Positions 1-6,840 are shown, counted from the first letter of the stretch. The stretch: 64,000 nucleotides of DNA from a virus (IMGVR_UViG_3300021960_000030:47865-111864); one strand, 5' to 3'. Notes: generated from the letters alone by a model not told the origin. Made by a program: numbers and translations.

Positions 1-998
1 AGATATCTGGGAACAGCACCCTTGATTGCGCCGTTTAGACCATACGCCCACTCAAAGTTTGCATCTGTAGAGGCAACTTCAACGTAATCTGCGTCTCCCC
101 ACCCGTTCATATTGGGTGGACCTTCAAATCTGGAGTCAGTATCGCCGCGTCTACCCCATCTATACTTGAAATATGACCATGGCTCTGCCCATTGATACCA
201 ACCAGACTTGTCTACACACTGTCCAGTGGGTCCAATCAGACCCACATCAACAACTTGTTTTGCTTTCTGTGACCCAAAACCACCCGTATATACATAACCG
301 ATGATGCCTTGGTATGCATATTCCCCTCTCATGGGGTCCTTGGGGGGTATAGGACCGCCTGAGAGGTTTACTTCACCTGCAGGAGTGGTGGTATAGAAGT
401 CATCATACTTCGGTGCACCTGCATAATAATGATACAGAGGGGTATAATCTGCCCCATGAGCAGCAGCACCCGCCTCTGTGGTGTGAATATAACCTAATGT
501 ACCAGTATTCTCGAATCCACTCTCACTTTGATTGGACGAGATTTTTGTATTATTGAGGTCGTGGTTGTAATGCCGATAGAACTGTGTTCCACCTGACGAT
601 GCAGATTCCAGAACATAGAACACAGGACGATTAGAACGCGGTTCTGCGTTATATTTTTTTGCTACCTTTCCTTTACGACGTTCACCGACCATATCATCTT
701 TGCGGATACGGTTCTCAATCGTATAGGTATGATCGAATCCACTGCCACCTGTACCACGATAGTGTCGATAAACTTCTCTTCTATCACTATCGCAGTTGGT
801 GCAAACTTCTTCCTCGTCCCCAATATAATGCACATTATCTTTGCCTAAGGGTAACGACCCAGGTCCCGCTCCGAGGAACTTGATCTGATACCCATCAGGC
901 ACGCCTTCATACTCATCACTATTCCAACGCTTCTCAAAATCTTTCGTTTCGATTGGATTGCGATAAGATCTTCCCGTCTCTATAATATAGGCAGGCAT
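1..998 (-). CDS. Fibre-like virion protein, C-terminus beyond left edge
   Basis: The minus frame stays open from an ATG at 998 to the window edge, giving 332 residues with no stop. It overlaps the stop of the preceding gene as TAATG. Around residues 70-90, 125-145 and 185-205 there are repeats of the type aromatic-RHY or YHYY followed 10-15 residues later by FYT or YT. These resemble the short LYRYY...FYT repeats of the DUF5648 type seen in surface proteins. Many Tyr, Gly and Trp residues suit a beta-rich fibre or baseplate-appended protein. The structural role is inferred and the receptor is unknown. Confidence 0.7.
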   Translation of the reverse strand, partial: MPAYIIETGRSYRNPIETKDFEKRWNSDEYEGVPDGYQIKFLGAGPGSLPLGKDNVHYIGDEEEVCTNCDSDRREVYRHYRGTGGSGFDHTYTIENRIRKDDMVGERRKGKVAKKYNAEPRSNRPVFYVLESASSGGTQFYRHYNHDLNNTKISSNQSESGFENTGTLGYIHTTEAGAAAHGADYTPLYHYYAGAPKYDDFYTTTPAGEVNLSGGPIPPKDPMRGEYAYQGIIGYVYTGGFGSQKAKQVVDVGLIGPTGQCVDKSGWYQWAEPWSYFKYRWGRRGDTDSRFEGPPNMNGWGDADYVEVASTDANFEWAYGLNGAIKGAVPRY

Positions 999-1219
999 TA
1001 AATACCAAGAACTGTTTCAATCGTATTTAGTCTCTCATAGAGGTCATCGAAAACCTGCTTTAGGTTTTTATACTCATCCGACCCTGGTGGTTTGTATTGA
1101 ATCATACTTGGACCTGGGGGCGGCATTTTTGAGACCGCTTCTTCTAGCAACTGTATACGGGCATTCAAGTGTAAGAATGCATCATTGATATTCTTAAAGT
1201 TCTCGTTCAGATTGTCCAT
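998..1219 (-). CDS. Small coiled-coil protein, 73 aa
   Basis: It begins with ATG at 1219 and ends in a TAATG overlap with the fibre-like gene downstream. Heptad-like spacing of Leu and Ile in residues 1-30 and again in residues 50-70, separated by a Pro-rich linker (MPPPGPS), suggests two short helices that could pair. The tight coupling suggests it is made with the fibre-like protein, perhaps as a chaperone or an attachment piece. The family is not recognised. Confidence 0.7.
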   Translation of the reverse strand: MDNLNENFKNINDAFLHLNARIQLLEEAVSKMPPPGPSMIQYKPPGSDEYKNLKQVFDDLYERLNTIETVLGI

Positions 1220-1263
1220 AATGTTGGGTCAAACGCGGTTTTTGGTTTCGCGGTTTTTGAGAG

Positions 1264-1449
1264 TTAATCTTCAGTATCGAGATCCTCGTCAGCAACCTTC
1301 TTAAGCATTATTGTACCATCGATGTCCTCAGAATATTCTAAGTAATCTCCTTCACACCATCCCGCCTCCTGTAGGAGTTCATCGGGGAACTGTACAAATA
1401 CTTCACCATCGTCCCCTTCCTGGACCTCTAAGACGTATCTCTTACTCAT
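1264..1449 (-). CDS. AbrB/MazE-like small protein, 61 aa
   Basis: The protein reads as one swapped-hairpin beta domain: a strand, then GEVFVQFPDELLQEAGW, then EGDYLEYSED, then GTIMLKK. This is the usual pattern of SpoVT/AbrB or MazE-type DNA-binding antitoxins, followed by a very acidic tail (residues 53-61). No toxin gene lies beside it, so a role as a phage transcription factor is as likely as an antitoxin role. A TATACT -10-like element lies about 24 bases upstream of the ATG, and GGAG lies close to the start. Confidence 0.65.
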   Translation of the reverse strand: MSKRYVLEVQEGDDGEVFVQFPDELLQEAGWCEGDYLEYSEDIDGTIMLKKVADEDLDTED

Positions 1450-1781
1450 TTAATACTCCGAGTAACACACAACAGTATATAGATTTTCTCAGTGTTTGTG
1501 ATACAACCAGACGTACACGTCAGCACGCACAGGTCTGAGAAACTTTTTACCCCTGGAAAAAATATTTTGTAGAGAGATATTCGCAATCTCTTTTAGGGTG
1601 AGGAAGATATACGACCATTCCTCACGGGGGGTCGTAGCGAGGGTCTGGGGGGTCTCAGAACCCCTGGAAATATTTTTAGAGAGAGATAACACTAGGGCGA
1701 TCCTATACTTTTGTAGGTTAGGGAAGTGGGGCGTTTTAATATAGCGAAATGGGGGACACGATTGCATCCCCATTGTATACA
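1450..1781. repeat. Gene-poor interval with an imperfect tandem duplication
   Basis: I see no convincing gene here. Two related units lie at about 1531-1612 and 1648-1726. Both run GGTCT(g/c)AGAA, then CCCCTGGAAA, then an A/T-rich stretch ending TAGAGAGATA, and later a match TAGG(g/t)T(g/t)AGG(a/g)AAG. The only long frame across them (97 codons, minus) has an unnatural composition and repeats with the DNA. This may be a duplicated leader or regulatory region. Confidence 0.5.
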
Positions 1782-1991
1782 CTAACTGTAACTCACATCA
1801 TAACAGAAACCCTCTGCAATCATGTAGTCTGTGAATCTTTGATACTGTTGGAGATCTTCACTCAAACCAGTATCAATAAGGAACTGTGCTAACTCTATCT
1901 GTTCGTCGGGTGGGAGTGATCCTGCGTCGTACAGATCTAGGAGAAGTTGATACTTTTCAGGCATTGGGTTGTTTACTGTAATCGGATGCAT
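1782..1991 (-). CDS. Conserved small cyanophage-type protein, 69 aa
   Basis: It starts at ATG 1991. The core LLLDLYDAGSLPPDEQIELA followed by QFLIDTGL is a compact helical pattern that I associate with short conserved cyanophage proteins of unknown function. It overlaps the 3' end of the upstream small gene by 35 bases in another frame. Nothing in it suggests an enzyme. The function is unknown. Confidence 0.65.
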   Translation of the reverse strand: MHPITVNNPMPEKYQLLLDLYDAGSLPPDEQIELAQFLIDTGLSEDLQQYQRFTDYMIAEGFCYDVSYS

Positions 1992-2130
1992 CTTGCAATG
2001 CTAGTTGATAACTCTTGAATGGTCCAAACTTAGGACAACCTTCGTAATCATATCGCCAGAAGTGTTTACGATGGTTTTCCCAGATCTGTATATCAACTGG
2101 GGGATTCGTGTTGAGGGTGATAGTTTTCAA
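1957..2130 (-). CDS. Putative 57-aa protein with TTG start
   Basis: The frame begins at TTG 2130, which shares its bases with the TGA of the gene upstream (TTGA overlap), and runs to 1957. It contains the charged, aromatic stretch WENHRKHFWRYDYEGCPKFG, which looks like a real protein. No ATG is available in the frame. The TTGA coupling is the main argument for the start. The function is unknown. Confidence 0.4.
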   Translation of the reverse strand: MKTITLNTNPPVDIQIWENHRKHFWRYDYEGCPKFGPFKSYQLALQDASDYSKQPNA

Positions 2131-2258
2131 CTCCAATCACCTCGGCAATCATGAGCGAACTCGGGCAGCATAGCATCATCAATGTCGAGGTCTTCGCTCA
2201 GTTCGTCATCATCGGAGAGCATGTAATCAATCCAGTCCTGGGCATTGAAATCATCCAT
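2127..2258 (-). CDS. Very acidic 43-aa protein
   Basis: ATG 2258 overlaps the stop of the gene upstream (TGATG), and its own TGA overlaps the TTG of the next gene. About a third of the residues are Asp or Glu (for example MLSDDDELSEDLDIDD). Small, highly acidic early phage proteins often bind host enzymes or mimic DNA, but here that is only a possibility. The continuous coupling with both neighbours supports expression. Confidence 0.5.
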   Translation of the reverse strand: MDDFNAQDWIDYMLSDDDELSEDLDIDDAMLPEFAHDCRGDWS

Positions 2259-2437
2259 CAATCTGCCTCCCAATGGTCATCAGTAGCAGTGAATGGTTTC
2301 TTATACTTTTCAACAAAAGTGTCTGTGGAATCTGTGGAAAACTCTCGACGATCTTTGTTTCCCCAGTTACGCTTCTCTCTGATAGATTTGGGACGACGTG
2401 AGTTGTGAATGTCGTTCTTCTTGTATGTGCGACCCAT
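2258..2437 (-). CDS. Basic 59-aa protein
   Basis: ATG 2437 opens a frame beginning MGRTYKKND, rich in Arg and Lys with a Ser/Thr stretch in the middle. The lead gene of a three-gene overlapping string (2437 to 1957), it follows the 260-base gene-free interval that holds the DnaA-box-like cluster. The start resembles short basic cyanophage proteins of unknown role. One further DnaA-box-like word lies inside its coding sequence at 2333-2341. Confidence 0.55.
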   Translation of the reverse strand: MGRTYKKNDIHNSRRPKSIREKRNWGNKDRREFSTDSTDTFVEKYKKPFTATDDHWEAD

Positions 2438-2651
2438 GGGATTCTGAATGACAGTGTTAGTGAAGGACTCTGTTAGTATGTATCAATCAAGGGGGCATTG
2501 TCAAGGGGTTTGTGAGGGTTTCTGAAGTGTCCTGGGGGTGTTGCTAACTCGCTGTCGATGTGTTACAGTCCGAGGTAACAATAACCACACACATTAACAC
2601 GAACTATCGAACACTAATGTATGTTTATTAGACCATTTCTTAAATACACAG

Positions 2652-2686
2652 TTTTCCACAGACATTGTGGAAAAAGTTGTGGAAAA
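2652..2686. promoter_or_regulatory. Cluster of three cyanobacterial-type DnaA boxes
   Basis: TTTTCCACA occurs at 2652-2660 on the plus strand, and its complement TGTGGAAAA at 2666-2674 and 2678-2686. The outer two copies form a perfect 10-base inverted repeat. A fourth perfect copy is at 2333-2341, and a near copy (TGTGGAATC) is at 2324-2332. TTTTCCACA is the form I know for cyanobacterial DnaA boxes. The cluster sits in the 2438-2697 interval, which I read as having no gene. It could be an origin, a DnaA sink or a regulatory site; which one is unknown. Confidence 0.6.
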
Positions 2687-2697
2687 CTGCGCGTTCA

Positions 2698-3342
2698 TTA
2701 AGTAATGCCTACAGGGACAACATTGAATGAGATAGTGATACGATTATCCCCTAGGTTTGATTCATATCCATGAGTCAGATTAGGAGGATAGATTAACACA
2801 GTTCCCTCGTTATGAGGTACATAGCACTCGGGTTGATTGAATGCGGTTTCTTTACTACATTCGATCTGCAATGCTGGGAAATGAGTAGAAACAACGTGTC
2901 GTCTAAACTTCAATGGAGAATGAACTTTCTTGTCTAGATTGAGAAAATACGTTCCCGAATACAGAGCATTAGAATGTTCATGTGGAGCATAGATTGCACC
3001 CTCTGATGCTATCTCTAGGTAGGACTCTTGTATGTCAAATCTTGATGCATAGCACCAGGCATTTTCGTTGTGTTTGGATACTAGATCAAGCAGGATTGTT
3101 TTCAGTTCAGGCAGATCATTTAGCAGTTCATTGTCATTCCCTACAGTGACAACATTGTGAGAAATCATTCTCCTACCATGATCAGGATTGAGATCCTTAG
3201 TTCTCATCCAGGAGAGGATTTGTTGTTTGACGTTGTTATGATCGGGAACGTCAAATGCAGAGATGGCAGAAGGGAAACATGCGAAGGTTTGATTCTTATG
3301 TAATACCTCTTCAGTGAGATTGTCAGAGAGTTGATCAGTCAT
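2698..3342 (-). CDS. 2OG-Fe(II) oxygenase-like protein (PF13759/TIGR02466 type)
   Basis: The likely start is ATG 3342, two bases after the preceding stop; a TTG further upstream would overlap that gene. The C-terminal half carries the family signature: a His-rich iron site in PHEHSNALYSGTYFLN, then a distal HG after IYPPNLT, then an Arg near RITISFNVV, which would bind 2-oxoglutarate. Such enzymes hydroxylate unknown substrates and are frequent in T4-like cyanophages. It is the first of about ten such genes in this window. Confidence 0.8.
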   Translation of the reverse strand: MTDQLSDNLTEEVLHKNQTFACFPSAISAFDVPDHNNVKQQILSWMRTKDLNPDHGRRMISHNVVTVGNDNELLNDLPELKTILLDLVSKHNENAWCYASRFDIQESYLEIASEGAIYAPHEHSNALYSGTYFLNLDKKVHSPLKFRRHVVSTHFPALQIECSKETAFNQPECYVPHNEGTVLIYPPNLTHGYESNLGDNRITISFNVVPVGIT

Positions 3343-3344
3343 GT

Positions 3345-3758
3345 TTAGCGAAGATAGAGATAATGACCTGCCCAATCTGCTTTACGATAACACTCTTCGC
3401 GAGAGTTCTTATCAAACAGATTGAAACGAATGCCTTTGGCAGGTTTAGAAATGGAGGCGGGTTTATATACGTCACCCGTCACCTTATCTATGAAACAATG
3501 AACAGAACGGGATCCGCTCTGATTCATCATCACTTTAGCATACTTGCGTCCTTCTTCTACATCAAAGGAAATGCGCCAATCAAAACGATCTTCGCGGATT
3601 GCATCCAGTTGTGATTGGAAATAACCCGTATCATCAGCACCTTTACTAACCTGATGACGATAGGACTTTACAGTGTAGAGTCGATAATCTTGCTCCAGTG
3701 ATTCACACAAACAGGCGATCAAAGTGTTGAGCGGAGTGTTGTTCAGAGTTTCGAGCAT
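3345..3758 (-). CDS. Conserved cyanophage protein, 137 aa
   Basis: ATG 3758 opens a 137-codon frame. The middle has GRKYAKVMMNQ and SVHCFIDKVTGDVYKPAS, then KPAKGIRFNL, a pattern I associate with a conserved phage protein of unknown function. There are no membrane segments and no recognised catalytic motif. It lies head to tail with the oxygenase downstream (2-base gap) and follows a string of small genes, so it is probably early. Confidence 0.7.
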   Translation of the reverse strand: MLETLNNTPLNTLIACLCESLEQDYRLYTVKSYRHQVSKGADDTGYFQSQLDAIREDRFDWRISFDVEEGRKYAKVMMNQSGSRSVHCFIDKVTGDVYKPASISKPAKGIRFNLFDKNSREECYRKADWAGHYLYLR

Positions 3759-3763
3759 TTGAT

Positions 3764-3928
3764 TCAGTTAGCGGTGCGTTGAATGAGATTGCCAGTCAGG
3801 TGAAATGCTTCGCCAGTGTGGTAACGAACGCCAGGAAAAAGAATAAACGAAACGACGAAGATGATGCCAATGAGTTTCACTTTTCTGGGGTCAAGTGGTT
3901 TGCAAGTGAGGCGCTTACGGCGTGCCAT
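3764..3928 (-). CDS. Small membrane protein, 54 aa
   Basis: Starting from ATG 3928, the frame has a basic N-terminus (MARRKRL) and one hydrophobic segment at about residues 18-33 (LIGIIFVVSFILFPG). By the positive-inside rule the N-terminus would be cytoplasmic. It fits exactly between its neighbours, with 4 bases to the upstream stop and 5 to the downstream start. The function is unknown. Confidence 0.6.
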   Translation of the reverse strand: MARRKRLTCKPLDPRKVKLIGIIFVVSFILFPGVRYHTGEAFHLTGNLIQRTAN

Positions 3929-3932
3929 TGTA

Positions 3933-4265
3933 TCAACCGAGGCGCATGGAAGAGAAGAAAGGAACGATGGAAATACCTTGGGCAGTGTTCATCGAAACGA
4001 ACCAATCGAAGTTCTTTTGAAACACACCATCACCCGATTCGCCGTGCTCTTTGAGAATAGCATTCAGGCGGGATTTGGTGGTGTTGGATTGCCAACCACC
4101 ATCGAAAAGACGGATGTAAGTCTCACCCACGTCTGCAATGTGATTGCCGTGCAGATACACTTTAGACTCACCAGTGTCGGCGTCAAAGGTAACAGAAGTG
4201 TTACCAGATTGCCAGTTCACGTTGTTGGTGATGGCGGCGTTCATTTGGGTTTCGATCTTACGCAT
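3933..4265 (-). CDS. Conserved cyanophage protein, 110 aa
   Basis: The frame begins at ATG 4265 with MRKIETQMNAAI. It contains NTSVTFDADTGESKVYLHGN and FDGGWQSNTTKSRLNAILKE, both recognisable as a recurrent cyanophage protein of unknown function. The fold looks mixed alpha-beta and no active site is evident. It is the first gene after a promoter of the recurrent upstream-box type (4322-4362), so it probably belongs to the early class. Confidence 0.7.
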   Translation of the reverse strand: MRKIETQMNAAITNNVNWQSGNTSVTFDADTGESKVYLHGNHIADVGETYIRLFDGGWQSNTTKSRLNAILKEHGESGDGVFQKNFDWFVSMNTAQGISIVPFFSSMRLG

Positions 4266-4321
4266 GATTGAGAAGAGAGTGGTTTGCGGGGGGCGGTGCT
4301 CTGTGCCCCTCCGATGAAACT

Positions 4322-4362
4322 AATATAGGGCATTTGGGGGGTCTGTGCCAGAATGGTGGACA
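4322..4362 (-). promoter_or_regulatory. Box promoter: TGTCCAC, 28 bases, TATATT
   Basis: On the minus strand TGTCCAC (4362-4356) is followed after 28 bases by TATATT (4327-4322). A GGCACAGACCCCC stretch between them recurs almost exactly in the promoter at 7106-7146. There is no clear TTGACA-type -35. The leader to the ATG at 4265 is 56 bases, longer than in the other members of the set. Confidence 0.6.
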
Positions 4363-4387
4363 CTCTGCCGACTGGCACAGGAGTTCT

Positions 4388-4561
4388 TTACTCTTCTAGC
4401 AACTCGGGATAGTATTCTCCAACCTCATCAATCAGTTCCTTTTCACTATATCCATCCAGGTTTTCATCCAGTTGATCATATACCAATGCGATGAGATCTT
4501 TGAGGTCCATGCCATCAATGATTTGATTGATGTATGCTGCTTGGAGTTCTTCGCGGTTCAT
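4388..4561 (-). CDS. Acidic helical protein, 57 aa
   Basis: The frame runs from ATG 4561 (MNREELQAAYINQIIDGMDL) to TAA at 4388 and is strongly acidic and helical, with EYYPELLEE at the C-terminus. The N-terminal sequence looks like a recurrent short cyanophage protein. No function can be assigned. It is separated from its neighbours by about 40 and 120 bases, so it may have its own leader. Confidence 0.6.
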   Translation of the reverse strand: MNREELQAAYINQIIDGMDLKDLIALVYDQLDENLDGYSEKELIDEVGEYYPELLEE

Positions 4562-4600
4562 GATTGTTGAGGTGATTGTGTTAGTCAGCGTTGCGCGTTC

Positions 4601-4762
4601 TTATCGGTAATCAGCGCAAACTTCATCATAGGATGCGCCAACTGGGATTTGTTTGCAGAATCGTTCTAACTTAGCGTCCTGCAGTTGTGAGACTGCCTCT
4701 ATAGCACGGAGACCCATGATTCCACCACAAAGTAGAACGATTGCAACGAGAATAAGACGCAT
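4601..4762 (-). CDS. Small exported or membrane protein, 53 aa
   Basis: Starting at ATG 4762, residues 1-20 form one hydrophobic segment (MRLILVAIVLLCGGIMG). The polar remainder carries two Cys residues (FCKQIP and EVCADY). The Cys at 12 sits near the end of the segment but not in a clear lipobox. It is probably an inner-membrane protein with a short periplasmic or cytoplasmic tail. The function is unknown. Confidence 0.5.
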   Translation of the reverse strand: MRLILVAIVLLCGGIMGLRAIEAVSQLQDAKLERFCKQIPVGASYDEVCADYR

Positions 4763-4770
4763 GATGTTAA

Positions 4771-4950
4771 TCAGAGACCGTTGATAAAGTCAGCGAGTGC
4801 CTCATCGTACTCTGCTTTAGTGTTAAAAACACGACCGTGAATCTCACGGGGATAGGTAGCATCAACACCGACACTTGCTACCATCTGGCAGTCAGCGACA
4901 TCGTAACCCATTTCAACGAGAGTAGCAACGTAGGGATTGGAGATTGTCAT
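4771..4950 (-). CDS. Conserved cyanophage protein, 59 aa
   Basis: ATG 4950 begins MTISNPYVATLVEMGYDVAD. The C-terminal part, YPREIHGRVFNTKAEYDEAL, is soluble and mixed in structure. The pattern is one I recognise as a common short cyanophage protein. It lies 8 bases upstream of the 53-aa gene, which suggests co-transcription. Its function is not known. Confidence 0.6.
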   Translation of the reverse strand: MTISNPYVATLVEMGYDVADCQMVASVGVDATYPREIHGRVFNTKAEYDEALADFINGL

Positions 4951-4982
4951 TTGTTTGTGTTAGTTAGTTGGAAAAGATTGAA

Positions 4983-5255
4983 TCAGTAACGAGAATCACC
5001 TGCGATGATTTCATCATCCAGTTCTGCATCAAAAGCAGCAGATTGCCAGTTAAAGTAGAACAAATCCCATGCAGCATTGTCACAAACAAAGGAGTGACAA
5101 TCTGCCTGATCACATACCCAATCGTATGCCATATCACAATCGGCGTTGTTATCGATGGTGAAAGATTGCAGACCTTCGATTGCACCCAGGAACGCAGGAT
5201 CCTCAACCAGGGAGACGTGCGCCTTGCCAGTTTCGGGGTCGTGGATGAGAGTCAT
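4983..5255 (-). CDS. Cys-rich unknown protein, 90 aa
   Basis: I take ATG 5255 as the start because a TATAAT -10 at 5286-5281 would begin the transcript inside the longer possible frame. Four Cys residues fall in the second half (CDMAYDWVCDQADCHSFVCD), close enough for a metal site or disulfides. The rest is acidic. There is no recognised family. The promoter is one of the five box promoters. Confidence 0.65.
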   Translation of the reverse strand: MTLIHDPETGKAHVSLVEDPAFLGAIEGLQSFTIDNNADCDMAYDWVCDQADCHSFVCDNAAWDLFYFNWQSAAFDAELDDEIIAGDSRY

Positions 5256-5280
5256 GAGTCGTTTCGTTTGGTGTCCCCTT

Positions 5281-5323
5281 ATTATAGGCATGGGGTTGGG
5301 CGGTTTCGGGGGTGGAGTGGACA
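5281..5323 (-). promoter_or_regulatory. Box promoter: TGTCCAC, 30 bases, TATAAT
   Basis: TGTCCAC (5323-5317) and a perfect TATAAT (5286-5281) are separated by 30 bases. The ATG of the next gene follows 25 bases after the -10. The implied transcript leader is about 18 bases and has no clear Shine-Dalgarno sequence. Confidence 0.65.
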
Positions 5324-5361
5324 GTTAACACATTGTCCCCCATGTGTTAAGAATGTTGGAT

Positions 5362-5643
5362 TTATTTAACACATGCTGCGGAGAGGTTTGCTACCTTGAA
5401 GCGTGCAATCTCATCGGGGGTGTTATCAACCAGCACAGGAGTGTCGTTGAAACTGATACGAACGATGGAAGGATTCATTTCCTGCCACTCACGCAAAGTG
5501 AGGCGACGAACATCACCCGAATCAGGAAAAGAGGTCAGTTTCTTGATAGTTTTGAACTCGCTGGCAGTGGTATCATCAGCGAAGAAATACTTCAGTTCCC
5601 GACGATACGTTGCAGTCGTGATTGCGTTGGGAAGGAGTTGCAT
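5362..5643 (-). CDS. Unknown protein, 93 aa
   Basis: ATG 5643 is chosen because it lies 25 bases after a -10 element; upstream in-frame codons lie in the promoter. The protein (MQLLPNAITTATYRRELKYF at its start) is soluble, basic in the first half, and ends VANLSAACVK. The conserved-looking core RRLTLREWQEMNPSIVRISF suggests an alpha-beta fold. No function is assigned. Confidence 0.6.
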   Translation of the reverse strand: MQLLPNAITTATYRRELKYFFADDTTASEFKTIKKLTSFPDSGDVRRLTLREWQEMNPSIVRISFNDTPVLVDNTPDEIARFKVANLSAACVK

Positions 5644-5668
5644 TTGATTGCGTTTCTTTGACTCTCTT

Positions 5669-5709
5669 AGAATACACGCTTTTGGGCGCTTGTGCGGGTT
5701 TGGTGGACA
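5669..5709 (-). promoter_or_regulatory. Box promoter: TGTCCAC, 28 bases, TATTCT
   Basis: TGTCCAC (5709-5703) is followed after 28 bases by TATTCT (5674-5669) and, 25 bases later, by ATG 5643. Just after the -10 comes AAGAGAGTCAAAG, nearly identical to the leader at the 7106-7146 promoter (AAAAGAGTCAAAG). Confidence 0.6.
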
Positions 5710-5722
5710 GTTTGTGGAACTG

Positions 5723-5968
5723 TCACACCACTCGCTCAGTGTAGACAGTTTCCTCCACACAATAGTAGAGGGATTCTGATTTTAAGTTGATAAACTGCAG
5801 CACTTTCATTGTCAACAATGCGATGCGTTCTTGTCCACCATTGCTATACCAGTTGCGTGCACTTTTTGCAGCGTAGGTAACAACACCAATCCAGAATGCA
5901 AGGATGGTAGCAATGTGGAACAGCATGTTGTGAATGAAAGTGAAGTAGTTGTCAGCGAAAGTTTTCAT
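5723..5968 (-). CDS. Small membrane protein, 81 aa
   Basis: ATG 5968 overlaps the TGA of the 28-aa gene upstream. A hydrophobic segment lies at about residues 12-32 (MLFHIATILAFWIGVVTYAA), followed by a soluble, mixed tail. The C-terminal end overlaps the box promoter region of the next gene, which is unusual but common in this packed block. The function is unknown; it may modify the host membrane. Confidence 0.6.
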   Translation of the reverse strand: MKTFADNYFTFIHNMLFHIATILAFWIGVVTYAAKSARNWYSNGGQERIALLTMKVLQFINLKSESLYYCVEETVYTERVV

Positions 5969-6051
5969 CGGTTGATTGCTTTGAAGAAGAAGATTAGTCC
6001 ACCAAGAGTCAACAAACCAGTTGCAATCAGTGAAGCATTAACTACATCCAT
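5965..6051 (-). CDS. Putative 28-aa single-span membrane peptide
   Basis: The frame from ATG 6051 encodes 28 residues with one hydrophobic stretch (IATGLLTLGGLIFFFKAI) and a basic end. Its TGA overlaps the next ATG (ATGA), and its start lies within the end of the 72-aa gene upstream. The coupling on both sides argues for translation. Its small size keeps the confidence modest. Confidence 0.4.
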   Translation of the reverse strand: MDVVNASLIATGLLTLGGLIFFFKAINR

Positions 6052-6256
6052 AGTTCTCCATGTATTCGGTGAGAGTATAACCCTCGTCGTCAGTATTGGT
6101 TTCTGCGATTAACTGTTCGAGAGTGTAGTTGTTGAGATCCTCACGATACTCTTCTGTCGTTGGATCTACATCAGGATCGAAATCATCATGGCAGAGATAA
6201 TCCCACTCTGCACACAATGCATCGATGAGTTGTTCTCTGGTGTATTCAGTAGTCAT
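6038..6256 (-). CDS. Acidic unknown protein, 72 aa
   Basis: ATG 6256 begins MTTEYTREQLIDALCAEWDY. The protein is acidic, with CHDDFDPDVDPTTEEYREDL in the middle and a Tyr-rich tail. I associate this pattern with a recurrent short cyanophage protein. It overlaps the genes on either side by 11-14 bases. There is no known function and no motif of an enzyme. Confidence 0.6.
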   Translation of the reverse strand: MTTEYTREQLIDALCAEWDYLCHDDFDPDVDPTTEEYREDLNNYTLEQLIAETNTDDEGYTLTEYMENYGCS

Positions 6257-6458
6257 ACTGATGGAATGTGCAGTTTTGATCGAGTTTGTTCAGTTGTTCG
6301 TAGTATTTGAGGAAGATTGTATCAATCGTGCTGTAGTAGGGTTCGTTAGCACTTGGATACCCACATTCTCGTGCGTTCTCTATAAAATGCAGCAGGCAAC
6401 TAACTTCTTCATTATCGAACTGAATAGCATTGAAGACTTCAGAAACCGAAACTGTCAT
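6246..6458 (-). CDS. Unknown protein, 70 aa
   Basis: The frame from ATG 6458 (MTVSVSEVFNAIQFDNEE) is soluble and largely helical, with Cys at two sites. Its start shares bases with the TGA of the 41-aa gene upstream (ATGA), and its end overlaps the next gene by 11 bases. The family is not recognised. Evidence for it is gene packing and an ordinary composition. Confidence 0.5.
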   Translation of the reverse strand: MTVSVSEVFNAIQFDNEEVSCLLHFIENARECGYPSANEPYYSTIDTIFLKYYEQLNKLDQNCTFHQYDY

Positions 6459-6580
6459 TTGTTGTAAGGAGAGTTGAAGAAACGACGGAAAGCAGTAACA
6501 ACAATGATAAACGCCGAAACAACACCAACCAAACCAAGGTAGGTAACAGCATCGCCAGTGAAAGTGTAAGTGTCAGGCAT
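6455..6580 (-). CDS. Small membrane protein, 41 aa
   Basis: ATG 6580 encodes 41 residues with one strong hydrophobic segment (YLGLVGVVSAFIIVVTAF) followed by a basic RRFF. Its TGA overlaps the next ATG. The ATG lies against the stop of the 86-aa gene upstream. It is one of several one-span peptides in this block. The function is unknown. Confidence 0.5.
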   Translation of the reverse strand: MPDTYTFTGDAVTYLGLVGVVSAFIIVVTAFRRFFNSPYNK

Positions 6581-6840
6581 CAATCAAAAACAGGGAGTAC
6601 AGGTGGACGATTTCGGAAAAAGTCACGTCGAACTTCTTCCATAATCTTTGGAGGAGTGCCATAGTAACCAAGGTGCATCCAGTAACAGTCAATCAATCGA
6701 AGATCTTGCTCTCTTCGATTGTCTTCATCGTAGGGATCTAGTTGTGTGAAGTGAGCACAATAGACCACAATCTCATGAGGAATCTTATCAACAGCGAACC
6801 CCACAGATGGGGGTTGCTGGATATAAATGGGGACAGTCAT
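6580..6840 (-). CDS. Unknown protein, 86 aa
   Basis: ATG 6840 overlaps the TGA of the upstream gene (TGATG); a GTG two codons earlier is an alternative. The protein is soluble, with HEIVVYCAHFTQLDPYDEDN and a C-terminus rich in Arg and Pro (FFRNRPPVLPVFD). I see no family signature. Coupled translation with its upstream neighbour is likely. Confidence 0.6.
   Translation of the reverse strand: MTVPIYIQQPPSVGFAVDKIPHEIVVYCAHFTQLDPYDEDNRREQDLRLIDCYWMHLGYYGTPPKIMEEVRRDFFRNRPPVLPVFD

Noticed and set aside
1489-1782. 97-codon minus frame across the repeat interval
   Set aside because: Its sequence repeats with the DNA repeat, it has an unnatural composition, and no ribosome binding site supports it.
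2641-2690. Inverted repeat as a rho-independent terminator
   Set aside because: The loop is long, the stem is A/T- and purine-rich, and no T run follows; the match to DnaA boxes explains it better.
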